Source of the DNA: Aquimarina sp. ERC-38
GTDB taxonomy: Bacteria > Bacteroidota > Bacteroidia > Flavobacteriales > Flavobacteriaceae
Length of the DNA stretch: 64,000 nt
Reading direction: 5' to 3'
Assembly: GCF_026222555.1 (NCBI RefSeq)
Contig: NZ_CP098511.1
Span: 2,523,501-2,587,500, forward strand
Both the position numbers and the translations under genes were made by a program. Under the pieces are notes generated by a model that saw only the letters and a list, made by a program, of their open reading frames with translations, ran no database searches and was not told the origin of the DNA. How positions within the stretch are numbered: position 1 is the first letter of the stretch; each line of letters starts with the position of its first letter. Of this stretch, positions 56,569-64,000 are shown piece by piece.

Positions 56569-57305
56569 AAATTTAACTTCTTTTTACGTAGTTCGAAGTT
56601 TTGCCCCAGGTACACTTTACGTACCATTTCATCTTCTGCTAATTCTTCGGGGATACCTGCTTTTAAGATACTTCCTTCAAACATAAGATAGGTACGATCG
56701 GTAATGGCAAGTGTTTCCTGTACGTTATGATCCGTAATTAAAATACCAATATTCTTGTTCTTCAACTGTGCTACGATACGTTGAATATCTTCTACTGCAA
56801 CTGGATCTACTCCGGCAAAAGGTTCATCCAGCAAAATAAAATTAGGGTCTGTAGCCAGTGCTCGTGCAATTTCCGTTCGCCTGCGTTCCCCACCACTTAG
56901 TAAGTCTCCTCGGTTTTTTCGGATATGTCCTAAACTGAATTCATCAATTAAAGATTCCATTTTATGTTGCTGTTCCTTTTTAGAAAGCTTAGTCAGTTGT
57001 AACACACTTAAAATATTATCTTCAATACTCAATTTTCTAAAAACCGAAGCTTCCTGAGCCAAATATCCAATTCCATTTTGCGCCCGTTTATACATTGGGA
57101 ATTTGGTAATATCTGTTGTATCTAGTGAAATTTTTCCGCCGTTAGGCTTTACAAGTCCTACGATCATGTAAAAAGAAGTAGTCTTACCTGCCCCGTTAGG
57201 ACCCAGTAACCCAACGATTTCACCCTGGTTTACTTCTAGTGAAATTCCTTTAACCACCTTCCGGCCCTTGTAGGATTTCATTAAATTATCTGCCTTTAAC
57301 TTCAT
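56565..57305 (-). CDS. lptB: LPS export ABC transporter ATP-binding protein
   Basis: Powers LPS extraction from the inner membrane with LptFG. 246 residues, one ABC domain: Walker A GPNGAGKTTSFYM, signature LLSGGERRRTEIARAL and Walker B FILLDEPFAGVDPVAV. The latter wording is typical of LptB. LptC and LptFG are not in the window. Confidence 0.96.
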   Translation of the reverse strand: MKLKADNLMKSYKGRKVVKGISLEVNQGEIVGLLGPNGAGKTTSFYMIVGLVKPNGGKISLDTTDITKFPMYKRAQNGIGYLAQEASVFRKLSIEDNILSVLQLTKLSKKEQQHKMESLIDEFSLGHIRKNRGDLLSGGERRRTEIARALATDPNFILLDEPFAGVDPVAVEDIQRIVAQLKNKNIGILITDHNVQETLAITDRTYLMFEGSILKAGIPEELAEDEMVRKVYLGQNFELRKKKLNF

Positions 57306-57715
57306 ATTTAAAATGACTTATGTTCAAAACCTATGTTACGAATTTACAGTATTAAAAGACAATTCAAGTAGGATAAAAGAGAAGTTCGTTAAGTTTAGTA
57401 AATAAGGCAAAAGCCAAAAGTAACTAGTAAAATTTTCTCTCAAAATACTACAACGTTATCCTATGCTGCTTTTAAAAAAAGAATCTCAAAATTCGCAATC
57501 TAGCATCTATTTTCCATTTTCCATCAACTATCAACTAACACCTATCAACCATCAACAAAAATCTCAATACTCAATACTAACTACTCAATACTAAAAACCA
57601 CCAACAACCTCTATTCTCTAGCTTCTATTTTCGAACCTCTATTTTCTAACCTCGATTCTCTATCAACAAACAACCCCAAACAAAAATCTCAATACTCAAT
57701 ACGAACTACTCAATA
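57306..57715. repeat. G-poor intergenic stretch with 38-bp direct repeats
   Basis: The region from about 57480 to 57720 is almost free of G on this strand and built of short words such as TCAATACTCAATAC, CTATCAAC and CTCTATT. A 38-base segment at 57556-57593 recurs at 57681-57718 with one change, 125 bases apart. The end of the second copy supplies the stop codon of the AhpD-like gene. No gene or promoter was seen. Confidence 0.7.
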
Positions 57716-58060
57716 CTAAGAATCACCTTCCAACGCATCCCAAAACTCATACGCCTTACGTAAATGCGGAATCACAATCGTACCACCCACTAACGTAGCA
57801 ATACCTAAAGCTTCAATCACCTCTTCCTTTTGCAAACCTTCTTTATGACAGGTCTCCAAATGATATTTCACACAATCATCACAACGTAACACCGCCGAAG
57901 CAACCAAACCTAGAAGTTCTTTGGTTTTAACATCCAAAGCACCAGGCATATATGCATTTGTATCCAGGTTAAAAATACGTTTGATAATCTTGTTGTTATC
58001 TTCCAAAATTCGGGAATTCATTTTCTCCCGATACTCGTTAAATTCTTCTACCATACTCAT
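57716..58060 (-). CDS. Carboxymuconolactone decarboxylase/AhpD-like protein
   Basis: 114 residues, helical. It has the AhpD-type motif LRCDDCVKYHLETC (CxxC followed by H), seen in members that act in peroxide defence rather than ring decarboxylation. The start overlaps the tatC stop by four bases (ATGA), so it is translationally coupled. Its C-terminus ends inside a low-complexity repeat, and the last residue(s) may be recent. Confidence 0.88.
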   Translation of the reverse strand: MSMVEEFNEYREKMNSRILEDNNKIIKRIFNLDTNAYMPGALDVKTKELLGLVASAVLRCDDCVKYHLETCHKEGLQKEEVIEALGIATLVGGTIVIPHLRKAYEFWDALEGDS

Positions 58061-58896
58061 GTAACAGATACCTTTTTTTGTTTTTTATTATTATTTCGAA
58101 CTACAATTTTAGAAATCAAAATGCTAACCTCATATAAAATCAATATGGGAATCGCCACAATAATCTGACTTACAATATCGGGTGGAGTGATAATAGCCGA
58201 AAGAATTAAAACAATGACCAAAGCAAATTTCCGGTATTTTCTTAAAAATTCAGGAGTAACTAAACCAACTTTTGCTAAAAAATACATGATAATTGGAAGC
58301 TCGAAAATTAATCCGCAAGCAATAACGGAAACACGCACCAGGCGGATATAATCATCAACATCAAATTCATTTAATACCAATTCACTTACCTGATAGCTTC
58401 CTAAAAAGTTCAAAGAAAGTGGCGTAATTACATAATACCCAAATAAAACACCTAAGAAAAACAATAGCGAACTAATAAAAATAAAACCCTTTGAATATTT
58501 TCGTTCGTTTTCATAGAGGGCAGGGGCTATAAACTTCCAGAATTCGTATAATACAAAAGGAAATGCGGCAATAAAACCAGCAGTAATTGACGTCCAAATA
58601 TGAACGGAAAACTGCCCGGCAACCTTACGGCTTTGTATACTAAAAGGAGATTGTTCAAAACATAAACTATTATCCATACCTGATAATTGGGATAGCCAAC
58701 ATAATCCTCGATACGTAGGAAAGTCTGCGTTTCTAGGGCCAAAAATTAAGACATCAAAAATAAATCCCTTAGCAATAAAAGCTATGATCCCCATAATCAA
58801 AACAGCCGTAGTTGCTCTTATTAAATGCCATCGTAACTCCTCCAAATGATCCAAAAAAGACATGGTTTGCGGATCTTTCGTTTTCTTTTTTGCCAT
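58057..58896 (-). CDS. tatC: Twin-arginine translocase subunit TatC
   Basis: Core receptor of the Tat pathway for folded proteins. 279 residues, six membrane segments. MSFLDHLEELRWHLIRATTAV is the classic N-terminal signature, and FVLYEFWKFIAPALYENERK is the conserved loop. It is located between kdsD (2 bases upstream) and the AhpD-like gene. TatA is not in the window. Confidence 0.97.
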   Translation of the reverse strand: MAKKKTKDPQTMSFLDHLEELRWHLIRATTAVLIMGIIAFIAKGFIFDVLIFGPRNADFPTYRGLCWLSQLSGMDNSLCFEQSPFSIQSRKVAGQFSVHIWTSITAGFIAAFPFVLYEFWKFIAPALYENERKYSKGFIFISSLLFFLGVLFGYYVITPLSLNFLGSYQVSELVLNEFDVDDYIRLVRVSVIACGLIFELPIIMYFLAKVGLVTPEFLRKYRKFALVIVLILSAIITPPDIVSQIIVAIPILILYEVSILISKIVVRNNNKKQKKVSVT

Positions 58897-58898
58897 AA

Positions 58899-59864
58899 TT
58901 ATAGAATTCCTTCTCTCATTAAATCATGAATATGAACAAGACCGGTATATACCCCGTTTTCGCTTGCTAACACCTGAGAAATATGATTGTTCTCTAAGAC
59001 CTCTAGAGCATCAACTGCAAGGGCATCGTTTTCAATTTGCTTTGGATGTACAGACATAATATCCGATGCTTTTAACCCTTCAAAAGATTCAGAAGTTGTT
59101 AACATTCGTCTAATATCCCCATCGGTAATAATACCTATTATTTTATTGTTTTCCAAGACTGCCGTAGCTCCCAGGCGTTTTTCAGTAATTTCAAAGATAA
59201 CTTCATTAATACTTGAATCCGGATGAACTACCGGTTTTTCATTAAGGGCAGTAATGTCACTAACACGTAGGTAAAGTTTTTTACCTAAAGTCCCGCCGGG
59301 ATGATATTTAGCAAAATCCGTGCTGGTAAATCCTCTTAAATTTAATAAACTGGTAGCTAGCGCATCTCCAATCACCATTTGTACCGTAGTACTGGTCGTA
59401 GGAGCCAGGTTATTAGGGCAAACTTCTTTTTCAACATAAGCCTTAAGGACAAAATCAGCTTCCTTTCCTAAAAATGAATCGCGATTTGAAGTAATACCAA
59501 TAATCTTATTTTTAAATTCCTTAATAAAAGGAACTAGCACCTTTATCTCAGGAGTATTACCGCTTTTTGAAATACAGATAACAATATCATCTTTTAAAAT
59601 AGAACCCAAATCCCCGTGAATGGCATCTGCCGCATGCATAAAAACGGCAGGAGTACCGGTTGAGTTCATGGTAGCTACTATTTTTGTGGCAATAATAGCA
59701 CTTTTTCCAATTCCGGTAACAATTACCCTTCCTTTAGATTGATGGATATGTTGTACAACTTCGGCAAACTCGGTGTCGATAAAAGATTCAATGGTAGCAA
59801 TAGCTTTGGCCTGTTCAAGTATTGTGGTTTTTGCAAAAGAAATTATAGATTCTTGTGTATCCAA
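58899..59864 (-). CDS. kdsD: Arabinose-5-phosphate isomerase
   Basis: Converts ribulose 5-phosphate to arabinose 5-phosphate, first step of Kdo synthesis for LPS. 321 residues: a SIS domain (about 30-190: VTGIGKSAIIATKIVATMNSTG, SKSGNTPEI) and a pair of CBS domains (about 205-321). This matches the KdsD/KpsF/GutQ architecture. Start of the kdsD-tatC-AhpD-like transcript, divergent from recQ. Confidence 0.93.
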   Translation of the reverse strand: MDTQESIISFAKTTILEQAKAIATIESFIDTEFAEVVQHIHQSKGRVIVTGIGKSAIIATKIVATMNSTGTPAVFMHAADAIHGDLGSILKDDIVICISKSGNTPEIKVLVPFIKEFKNKIIGITSNRDSFLGKEADFVLKAYVEKEVCPNNLAPTTSTTVQMVIGDALATSLLNLRGFTSTDFAKYHPGGTLGKKLYLRVSDITALNEKPVVHPDSSINEVIFEITEKRLGATAVLENNKIIGIITDGDIRRMLTTSESFEGLKASDIMSVHPKQIENDALAVDALEVLENNHISQVLASENGVYTGLVHIHDLMREGIL

Positions 59865-59993
59865 AATTTTAGAATTTCGCTCGTTATAATAAAGAATTTG
59901 TTATCTTTAAAAGTACAAAGGTAGAGAATACCGTAAGATTATCAGATAAGACAAAAAAAAAGCTTTTAATTTTCGGTATTTTTTATATTTGTA

Positions 59994-60001
59994 CGTTATA
60001 A
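59994..60001 (+). promoter_or_regulatory. Promoter -7 element of recQ
   Basis: TATATTTG at 59994-60001 matches TAnnTTTG; the leader would be about 80 bases. No clear -33 TTG. Confidence 0.45.
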
Positions 60002-60090
60002 AATACAGAACGACAAACCTTTCTAAATTTTTTATTGGGGAATACAAATAAGAGGGTTGTTAAATATGGAAATTTAATGGAATTGATTGG

Positions 60091-62292
60091 ATGGATGTAA
60101 CAGAAATGGAATTACAGAAAGCCCTGAAAAAATACTTTGGGTTTGGGCAATTTCGTGGATTACAGGAAGACGTCATAAAGAGTGTTTTAAATAAGGAAAA
60201 TACGTTTGTAATTATGCCTACTGGCGGTGGTAAATCGCTTTGTTATCAATTACCGGCACTTATGTTAGAAGGTACGGCAATTGTAGTATCACCACTTATT
60301 GCCTTAATGAAAAATCAGGTAGATGCCATTAGGAGTATCTCTGAACATAGAGGGGTAGCACACGTACTCAATTCCTCTTTAAATAAATCCGAAGTAAAAC
60401 AAGTAAAAGAAGACATCCTTTCCGGGATTACTAAATTACTATATGTAGCACCAGAATCTCTAACTAAAGAAGAGTATGTCGAATTTTTAAAAGAGCAAAG
60501 TATATCGTTTCTTGCCATTGACGAAGCCCATTGTATTAGTGAATGGGGTCATGATTTTCGTCCGGAATATCGGAATTTACGTAGTATTATTGAGCGAATT
60601 GGTCAGAATATACCAATTATAGGCTTAACTGCCACCGCTACACCTAAGGTACAGGAAGATATTTTAAAAAACCTTAGGATGCATAAAGCCAATACTTTCA
60701 AAGCATCCTTTAACCGTCCAAATTTATACTATGAAATTCGCCCGAAAACTAAAAATGTAGATGCGGATATCATTCGTTTTGTAAAACAAAACAAAGACAA
60801 AAGTGGTATTATCTATTGCTTAAGCCGAAAGAGAGTGGAAGAACTTGCACAAACCCTGGAAGTTAATGGGATTAAAGCAGTTCCTTACCATGCAGGATTA
60901 GATGCAAAAACCCGGGCAAAACATCAGGATATGTTCCTTATGGAAGATACGGATGTCGTAGTAGCAACAATTGCCTTTGGTATGGGGATAGACAAACCGG
61001 ATGTCCGTTTTGTCATTCACCACGACATCCCTAAAAGTATAGAAAGTTATTACCAGGAAACCGGTAGAGCTGGTAGGGATGGAGGAGAAGGACACTGTCT
61101 GGCGTACTACTCGTATAAAGATATTGAAAAACTTGAAAAATTTATGAGTGGAAAACCTGTTGCCGAGCAGGAAATAGGGCATGCCTTGCTTCAGGAAATT
61201 GTAGCTTTTGCTGAAACTTCTATGTCTCGTAGAAAGTTCATTCTTCATTATTTCGGAGAAGATTTTGATACGGTAAATGGGGATGGCGCAGATATGGACG
61301 ACAACGTTAGGAACCCTAAAAAACAACAGGAAGCTCAAGATGAAGTTCGTACGTTGCTAAAAATTGTAAAAAAGACCGGAGAAATCTATAAATCCAAAGA
61401 TTTAGTCAATGTTCTAACTGGTAAAAGCAATGCACTCATTTCTTCGCATAAAACTAATACCCAAAAATTTTTTGGTAGCGGTTCAGATAAAGATAAAAAC
61501 TACTGGATGGCACTAATCCGACAAGTGTTAGTGGCCGGATACCTTAAAAAAGATATAGAAACTTACGGAGTAATCAGAATAACAAAGGCAGGAAAAAAGT
61601 TTATCGACAATCCTGAAAGTTTTATGATGACTGAAGATCATATTTATTCCGAACATAATGATGATCAGTCGATTGTAACGGCAAAGTCCGGAGGTGCCTG
61701 TTTAGATAAGGTGTTAATAAAATCCTTAAAAGAATTACGTAAAAAAGTGGCTAAAAAGCTAGGAGTTCCTCCTTTTGTAGTTTTTCAGGATCCTTCTATA
61801 GAAGATATGGCTTTAAAATATCCGGTCACGATAGAAGAATTAGGGAATGTTCATGGAGTTAGTGAAGGAAAGGCCAAGAAATACGGTCGAGAATTTATTC
61901 ATTTAATTTCGGCTTACGTCGAGGATCATAATATAATTAGACCGGATGACTTAGTTGTAAAAAGTACCGGTGCTAATAGTGGTCTTAAACTTTATATTAT
62001 TCAAAGTGTAGATAGAAAACTTCCTTTGGATGATATTGCTGCCGCCAAAGGTATGGACATGGAGCAATTTCTTAAAGAAATGGAAGTTATTGTCTATAGC
62101 GGAACCAAATTAAACATTTCTTACTGGTTAGACGAGATTTTGGACGAAGAGCAACAGGAAGAAATACATGAGTATTTTATAGATGCTGAAAGTGATGATA
62201 TAAGTCTTGCTATGGAAGAATTTGATGGGGATTATGATGATGAAGAATTAAGAATGTACCGAATTAAATTTATTAGTGAAGTAGCAAATTAA
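60091..62292 (+). CDS. recQ: ATP-dependent DNA helicase RecQ
   Basis: 733 residues. Superfamily 2 helicase core with Walker A MPTGGGKSLCYQLP (about 43-49), DEAH (about 144-147, IDEAHCISEWGHDFRPEY) and the C-terminal QETGRAGRDG. The winged-helix part of the RQC domain and an HRDC domain (about 535-610) follow. The usual zinc-binding Cys residues are not apparent in the RQC region (the segment near residues 375-420 has none I can see), as in some Bacteroidota RecQ. A further 100 residues extend the C-terminus. The start MDVTEMELQKAL is chosen; upstream ATGs run into stops. Confidence 0.94.
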   Translation: MDVTEMELQKALKKYFGFGQFRGLQEDVIKSVLNKENTFVIMPTGGGKSLCYQLPALMLEGTAIVVSPLIALMKNQVDAIRSISEHRGVAHVLNSSLNKSEVKQVKEDILSGITKLLYVAPESLTKEEYVEFLKEQSISFLAIDEAHCISEWGHDFRPEYRNLRSIIERIGQNIPIIGLTATATPKVQEDILKNLRMHKANTFKASFNRPNLYYEIRPKTKNVDADIIRFVKQNKDKSGIIYCLSRKRVEELAQTLEVNGIKAVPYHAGLDAKTRAKHQDMFLMEDTDVVVATIAFGMGIDKPDVRFVIHHDIPKSIESYYQETGRAGRDGGEGHCLAYYSYKDIEKLEKFMSGKPVAEQEIGHALLQEIVAFAETSMSRRKFILHYFGEDFDTVNGDGADMDDNVRNPKKQQEAQDEVRTLLKIVKKTGEIYKSKDLVNVLTGKSNALISSHKTNTQKFFGSGSDKDKNYWMALIRQVLVAGYLKKDIETYGVIRITKAGKKFIDNPESFMMTEDHIYSEHNDDQSIVTAKSGGACLDKVLIKSLKELRKKVAKKLGVPPFVVFQDPSIEDMALKYPVTIEELGNVHGVSEGKAKKYGREFIHLISAYVEDHNIIRPDDLVVKSTGANSGLKLYIIQSVDRKLPLDDIAAAKGMDMEQFLKEMEVIVYSGTKLNISYWLDEILDEEQQEEIHEYFIDAESDDISLAMEEFDGDYDDEELRMYRIKFISEVAN

Positions 62293-62340
62293 ATTGATTT
62301 GTAAACTACTATTTGTAATTTAGAAACAAAATATAAATCT

Positions 62341-62372
62341 AAAAAGCCATCTGAAAAACAGATGGCTTTTTT
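62341..62372. terminator. Bidirectional terminator between recQ and rplT
   Basis: AAAAAGCCATCTG (62341-62353), loop AAAAA, CAGATGGCTTTTT (62359-62371), with A-run and T-run: works in both directions. Confidence 0.92.
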
Positions 62373-62403
62373 AAGTGAGAAATATTAATATTAAATATTG
62401 TAA

Positions 62404-62748
62404 TTAATTTATTTTATCTACGATTGCTTTAAAAGCTTCCGGATGATTCATAGCTAAATCTGCAAGTACTTTACGATTTAGTTCAATACCATTTGCCTTT
62501 ACTTTTCCCATAAATTGAGAATAGGACATTCCGTGTTGTCTGGCGCCCGCATTAATACGAGTTATCCATAAAGCACGAAAGGTTCTCTTTTTATTTCGTC
62601 GGTCTCTGTATGCGTATGACATAGCTTTGTCAACTGCATTTTTAGCAACGGTCCATACATTTTTTCTTCGTCCGAAGTAACCTTTGGCTTGTTTTAAAAC
62701 TTTTTTTCTTCTGGCTCTTTTAGCAACAGAATTTACTGATCTTGGCAT
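62404..62748 (-). CDS. rplT: 50S ribosomal protein L20
   Basis: 114 residues, the usual length. Basic N-terminal helix [20 protein letters not shown]; central [20 protein letters not shown] is the family signature. Last of the thrS-infC-rpmI-rplT cluster. The 139-base leader before it holds a GCCGAT/ATCGGC hairpin (near 62772-62785) and a G-poor repeat. Confidence 0.99.
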   Translation of the reverse strand: MPRSVNSVAKRARRKKVLKQAKGYFGRRKNVWTVAKNAVDKAMSYAYRDRRNKKRTFRALWITRINAGARQHGMSYSQFMGKVKANGIELNRKVLADLAMNHPEAFKAIVDKIN

Positions 62749-62887
62749 AATTTTAAATTTTTAGTAGTAGGCGGCCGATAATCGGCACTTGATTTTTTAC
62801 ATAAGATACTGAACTCATAACTCTGAACTCATTACTTCATAAAAGCCTAACTCCTGGGTTTATTAATAAAGTAACCTTTTGAAAATA

Positions 62888-63085
62888 TTATTTAAGGCGT
62901 AATTGCTCCTTAATACTACTTTCATCGCTTTTGTGCACTAACGTCATTTTAGTTAATGCAAGCTTACGCTTCTTAGACTTTTTTGTCAAAATATGACTTT
63001 TAAAAGCGTGCTTTCTTTTAATTTTTCCGGTACCGGTAAGCTTAAAACGCTTTTTAGCACTGGATTTGGTTTTCATTTTAGGCAT
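62888..63085 (-). CDS. rpmI: 50S ribosomal protein L35
   Basis: 65 residues, very basic. [23 protein letters not shown] is the standard N-terminus. Part of the IF3-L35-L20 cluster, which in many bacteria is autoregulated through L20; no L20-binding pseudoknot was sought in detail. Confidence 0.98.
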   Translation of the reverse strand: MPKMKTKSSAKKRFKLTGTGKIKRKHAFKSHILTKKSKKRKLALTKMTLVHKSDESSIKEQLRLK

Positions 63086-63145
63086 TGTATCCTTTTTTAA
63101 TTCTCACTTATATAATAAAACTTTAACCTATTACAGACTAAAGTA

Positions 63146-63703
63146 TTACTTCGTTTTTTTGGGAGCGATAAACATAATCATACGCTTACCTTCCAGTTTT
63201 GGCATTTGTTCTACCTTACCGTACTCTTCTAATTCCTGAGCTAGGCGTAATAGTAAAATCTGACCTTGATCTTTATAAATAATAGACCGTCCCTTAAAGA
63301 AAACATAGGCTTTGAGCTTTGCTCCTTCACTCAAGAATTTAACCGCATGTTTCTTTTTAAATTCATAATCATGCTCATCCGTATTGGGACCAAACCTGAT
63401 TTCCTTAATAGTTACTTTAGAAGCTTTATTCTTAAGAACCTTATCCCTCTTTTTCTGTTCGTAAAGGAATTTTTTATAATCCATTATCTTACAAACAGGC
63501 GGTACGGCTTTAGGCGAAATCTCGACTAAATCCAGTTCTTGTGCTTCGGCAAGATCTCTTGCTTTTCTTATGGGATATACCCCAACTTCAACATTATCTC
63601 CAACCAGACGCACTTCATCAACCCGTATTTTATGGTTAATTCTATGAGCATCCTCTTTAATAATTCGGGCTGGCTTTTGGGACCTTCTTCTTCTTATTGC
63701 TAT
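63146..63703 (-). CDS. infC: Translation initiation factor IF-3, AUA start
   Basis: 185 residues if begun at the ATA at 63703-63701. From there the frame reads (M)[16 protein letters not shown], the N-terminus expected for flavobacterial IF-3. An in-frame TAA stop lies two codons upstream (63709-63707). No ATG, GTG or TTG occurs before a GTG at residue 31, which would cut off the conserved start. Both IF-3 domains follow: N-terminal ([20 protein letters not shown]) and C-terminal ([22 protein letters not shown]). IF3 normally rejects unusual start codons, so a rare start allows it to limit its own translation; E. coli infC uses AUU for this. The start is inferred from sequence. Confidence 0.9.
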   Translation of the reverse strand: MAIRRRRSQKPARIIKEDAHRINHKIRVDEVRLVGDNVEVGVYPIRKARDLAEAQELDLVEISPKAVPPVCKIMDYKKFLYEQKKRDKVLKNKASKVTIKEIRFGPNTDEHDYEFKKKHAVKFLSEGAKLKAYVFFKGRSIIYKDQGQILLLRLAQELEEYGKVEQMPKLEGKRMIMFIAPKKTK

Positions 63704-63739
63704 GGCTTATAATTTTTAATTAAACGTACTATTTATTTT

Positions 63740-64000
63740 TTAAGGATTAAAAGATTTTAAAGAAGTAGCGATTTCATCTTTGATAAGACTAGAAAACGAT
63801 TCAACAGATAAAGTACCCAGATCTTCGCCTCCATGCTTTCGTACTGAAATCATACCCTCTTCCTCTTCTTTTTCTCCAACTATTATAATATACGGAATTT
63901 TTTTCATTTCCGCCTCACGAATTTTCTTGCCAATAGTTTCATTGCGATGATCCGAGAGGCTGCGAATTTCGTTATTTTCTAACAAATTTAAAACTTTTTC
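63740..64000 (-). CDS. thrS: Threonyl-tRNA synthetase, C-terminal part (incomplete)
   Basis: Only the last 86 codons are in the window; the gene continues past the right edge. The segment EIRSLSDHRNETIGKKIREAEMKKIPYIIIVGEKE is the anticodon-binding domain of class II ThrRS. It ends 37 bases before the infC start, the standard order thrS-infC-rpmI-rplT. Confidence 0.95.
   Translation of the reverse strand, partial: EKVLNLLENNEIRSLSDHRNETIGKKIREAEMKKIPYIIIVGEKEEEEGMISVRKHGGEDLGTLSVESFSSLIKDEIATSLKSFNP

Noticed and set aside
63146..63613. IF-3 starting at the GTG at 63613 (155 residues)
   Set aside because: This removes 30 residues that match the conserved IF-3 N-terminus; the AUA start explains the sequence better.

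Overview
The window looks like chromosomal DNA from a marine-type member of the Flavobacteriaceae (Bacteroidota). Evidence: low G+C; no clear Shine-Dalgarno sequences; promoters of the TAnnTTTG type; type IX secretion (T9SS) features such as a PorP/SprF-like protein, a PorV-like protein, C-terminal sorting domains and a CHU_C-type C-terminus; and the cluster hpf, four tRNAs, tuf, tRNA-Trp, secE, nusG, rplKAJL, rpoBC. The genus cannot be fixed from the sequence alone.

Layout. 0-15 kb is the translation and transcription core: hpf, tRNA-Thr(TGT), tRNA-Tyr, tRNA-Gly, tRNA-Thr(GGT), tuf, tRNA-Trp, secE-nusG-rplK-rplA-rplJ-rplL-rpoB-rpoC and a DUF3467 gene, facing prfC. Copies of tRNA 3' ends lie behind three of the five tRNAs, each joined to a repeat-like module. 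16.9-27.9 kb is a T9SS surface module: a 2657-residue protein rich in thrombospondin type 3 repeats, its PorP/SprF-like partner and an OmpA/TPR protein. 28-37.4 kb is mixed housekeeping and cell-envelope metabolism: idi, a Bcp-type peroxiredoxin, M61 peptidase, alpha/beta hydrolase with an altered nucleophile elbow, S1/P1 nuclease, AlkB, DoxX-like protein, a lipoprotein and an S9 peptidase. At 37.4-38.4 kb an IS630-family element sits between two convergent terminators.

38.4-64 kb carries htpG, a TetR-like regulator with an ABC1 kinase, a FabH-like synthase, two secreted beta-helix proteins with sorting domains, a CoA-binding protein, a sodium:solute symporter, a degenerate methyltransferase-like protein, an ABC-F ATPase, lnt, a PorV-like protein, pssA, lptB, an AhpD-like protein, tatC, kdsD, recQ and the thrS-infC-rpmI-rplT cluster. 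Envelope biogenesis is a recurring theme: Lnt (lipoprotein acylation), PssA (phospholipid), LptB (LPS export), KdsD (Kdo precursor), TatC (export) and T9SS cargo.

Most notable observations: infC has no ATG, GTG or TTG at its conserved N-terminus and apparently starts at AUA; partial tRNA 3' ends are repeated downstream of tRNA genes; the IS630 transposase is split across an A8 run; one hydrolase lacks its nucleophile serine; one methyltransferase-family protein lacks its SAM-binding core; and the giant surface protein carries near-identical duplications with a 1356-bp period. I found no CRISPR array, prophage, secondary-metabolite cluster or clear defence system.
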